DNA from: an uncultured Elusimicrobiales bacterium
Lineage (GTDB): Bacteria > Elusimicrobiota > Elusimicrobia > Elusimicrobiales > Elusimicrobiaceae
Direction of reading: 5' to 3'
Length of the DNA: 5,506 bases
Assembly: GCA_934644855.1 (NCBI GenBank)
Contig: CAKUDJ010000068.1
Location: forward strand, 1 to 5,506
A program made the translations under genes and the position numbers. The notes beneath the pieces were generated by a model that saw only the letters and a list, made by a program, of their open reading frames with translations, made no database searches and had not been told where the DNA came from. How positions within the stretch are numbered: the stretch's first letter is position 1; each line of letters opens with the position of its first letter. Below are positions 5,293 to 5,506 of the stretch, piece after piece.

Positions 5293-5506
5293 TTATAGCG
5301 TGTCCTTTTCCGGCACGGTGGGCGGCACGGTTTCTTGCGTGGGTTGCGCCCCCGCGGCGGCTTGGGGTGTGGCGAGGCCCGTTTGTTTGGTGTCTGTTTG
5401 TTCTTGCGGGGGGATTTTCTGCGTGGAGGCATCTTGTAAGCCTGCTTTTTGCCCGGCGGGCGCTTGCAAATCCGTTTCCGGCGCGGCAGGTGCTTGCGGG
5501 GCCTTT
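5293..5506 (-). CDS. C-terminal part of a Pro/Gln/Ala-rich protein (5' end beyond window)
   Basis: A minus-strand frame enters from the right edge and runs 70 codons to the TAA at 5293-5295. The visible part is low-complexity and probably disordered: Pro, Gln, Ala and Thr dominate, with repeated QAPA-like steps (QAPAAPE, LQAPAGQ) and later TPQAAAGAQPTQETVPPTVPEKDTL at the end. There is no membrane segment and no cysteine. Codon choice (GCC, CCG, CAA, ACG) matches the confirmed genes, which is why I prefer this frame to the overlapping Arg/Lys-rich one. It converges on the pilin 3 unit; no clear terminator follows its stop. Such tails occur at the ends of envelope-associated, secreted and regulatory proteins alike, so no function can be named. 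The composition resembles the tail of the pilin at 3847-4461. Confidence 0.6.
   Translation of the reverse strand, partial: KAPQAPAAPETDLQAPAGQKAGLQDASTQKIPPQEQTDTKQTGLATPQAAAGAQPTQETVPPTVPEKDTL

Noticed and set aside
5181..5432. Minus-strand Arg/Lys/Pro-rich frame of 83 residues
   Set aside because: Overlaps the frame ending at 5293, whose codon use fits the rest of the window. The very basic, repetitive product is typical of a shifted frame, and no ribosome site precedes it.

Overview
The window reads as a stretch of a Gram-negative (diderm) bacterial chromosome. Seven coding regions are supported, two of them cut by the window edges. The best guess at origin is a host-associated member of the Elusimicrobiota. 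The reason is a set of short, Cys-containing type IV pilin-like genes placed beside unrelated housekeeping membrane genes, with pilin C-termini of the type I associate with that phylum. This is inference from remembered family features; no search was run, and other pilin-rich diderm phyla are not excluded.

Layout. Positions 1-1315 (minus strand) hold most of a ClC-family chloride channel/transporter gene whose 3' end lies off the left edge. A 147-bp divergent intergenic region follows, with a clear extended -10 promoter (1396-1404) reading right. It drives a tightly packed run: a MarC-family (YhgN-like) inner-membrane protein (1463-2056), a periplasmic thioredoxin domain fused to a CcdA/DsbD-like membrane domain (2061-3221), a type IV pilin-like protein (3238-3795) and a second, divergent pilin-like protein with a Pro-rich tail (3847-4461). 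Gaps are 4, 16 and 51 bp. The 51-bp gap contains a strong stem-loop that could attenuate or process the message between the two pilin genes. A separate unit follows: a near-consensus promoter (TTGACA, 17 bp, TGC-TAAACT), a 5' stem-loop, a strong AGGAGG site and a canonical six-cysteine pilin (4616-5131), closed by a textbook UUCG-tetraloop terminator (5158-5182). Convergent to it, on the minus strand, is the C-terminal end (5293-5506) of a Pro/Gln/Ala-rich protein that enters from the right edge.

How the genes may work together. The three pilins share the prepilin leader, the hydrophobic N-terminal helix and at least one pair of C-terminal cysteines. The thioredoxin-CcdA fusion sits directly upstream of the first pilin and would handle thiol/disulfide exchange in the periplasm. 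A plausible reading is that it serves the cysteine-bearing pilins next to it. The third pilin looks like the highly expressed, major-type subunit; the first two look like minor pilins or pseudopilins expressed with the operon. No pilus assembly ATPase, platform protein, secretin or prepilin peptidase lies in the window, so the machinery must be encoded elsewhere. No RNA genes, insertion sequences, CRISPR arrays or origins were seen.
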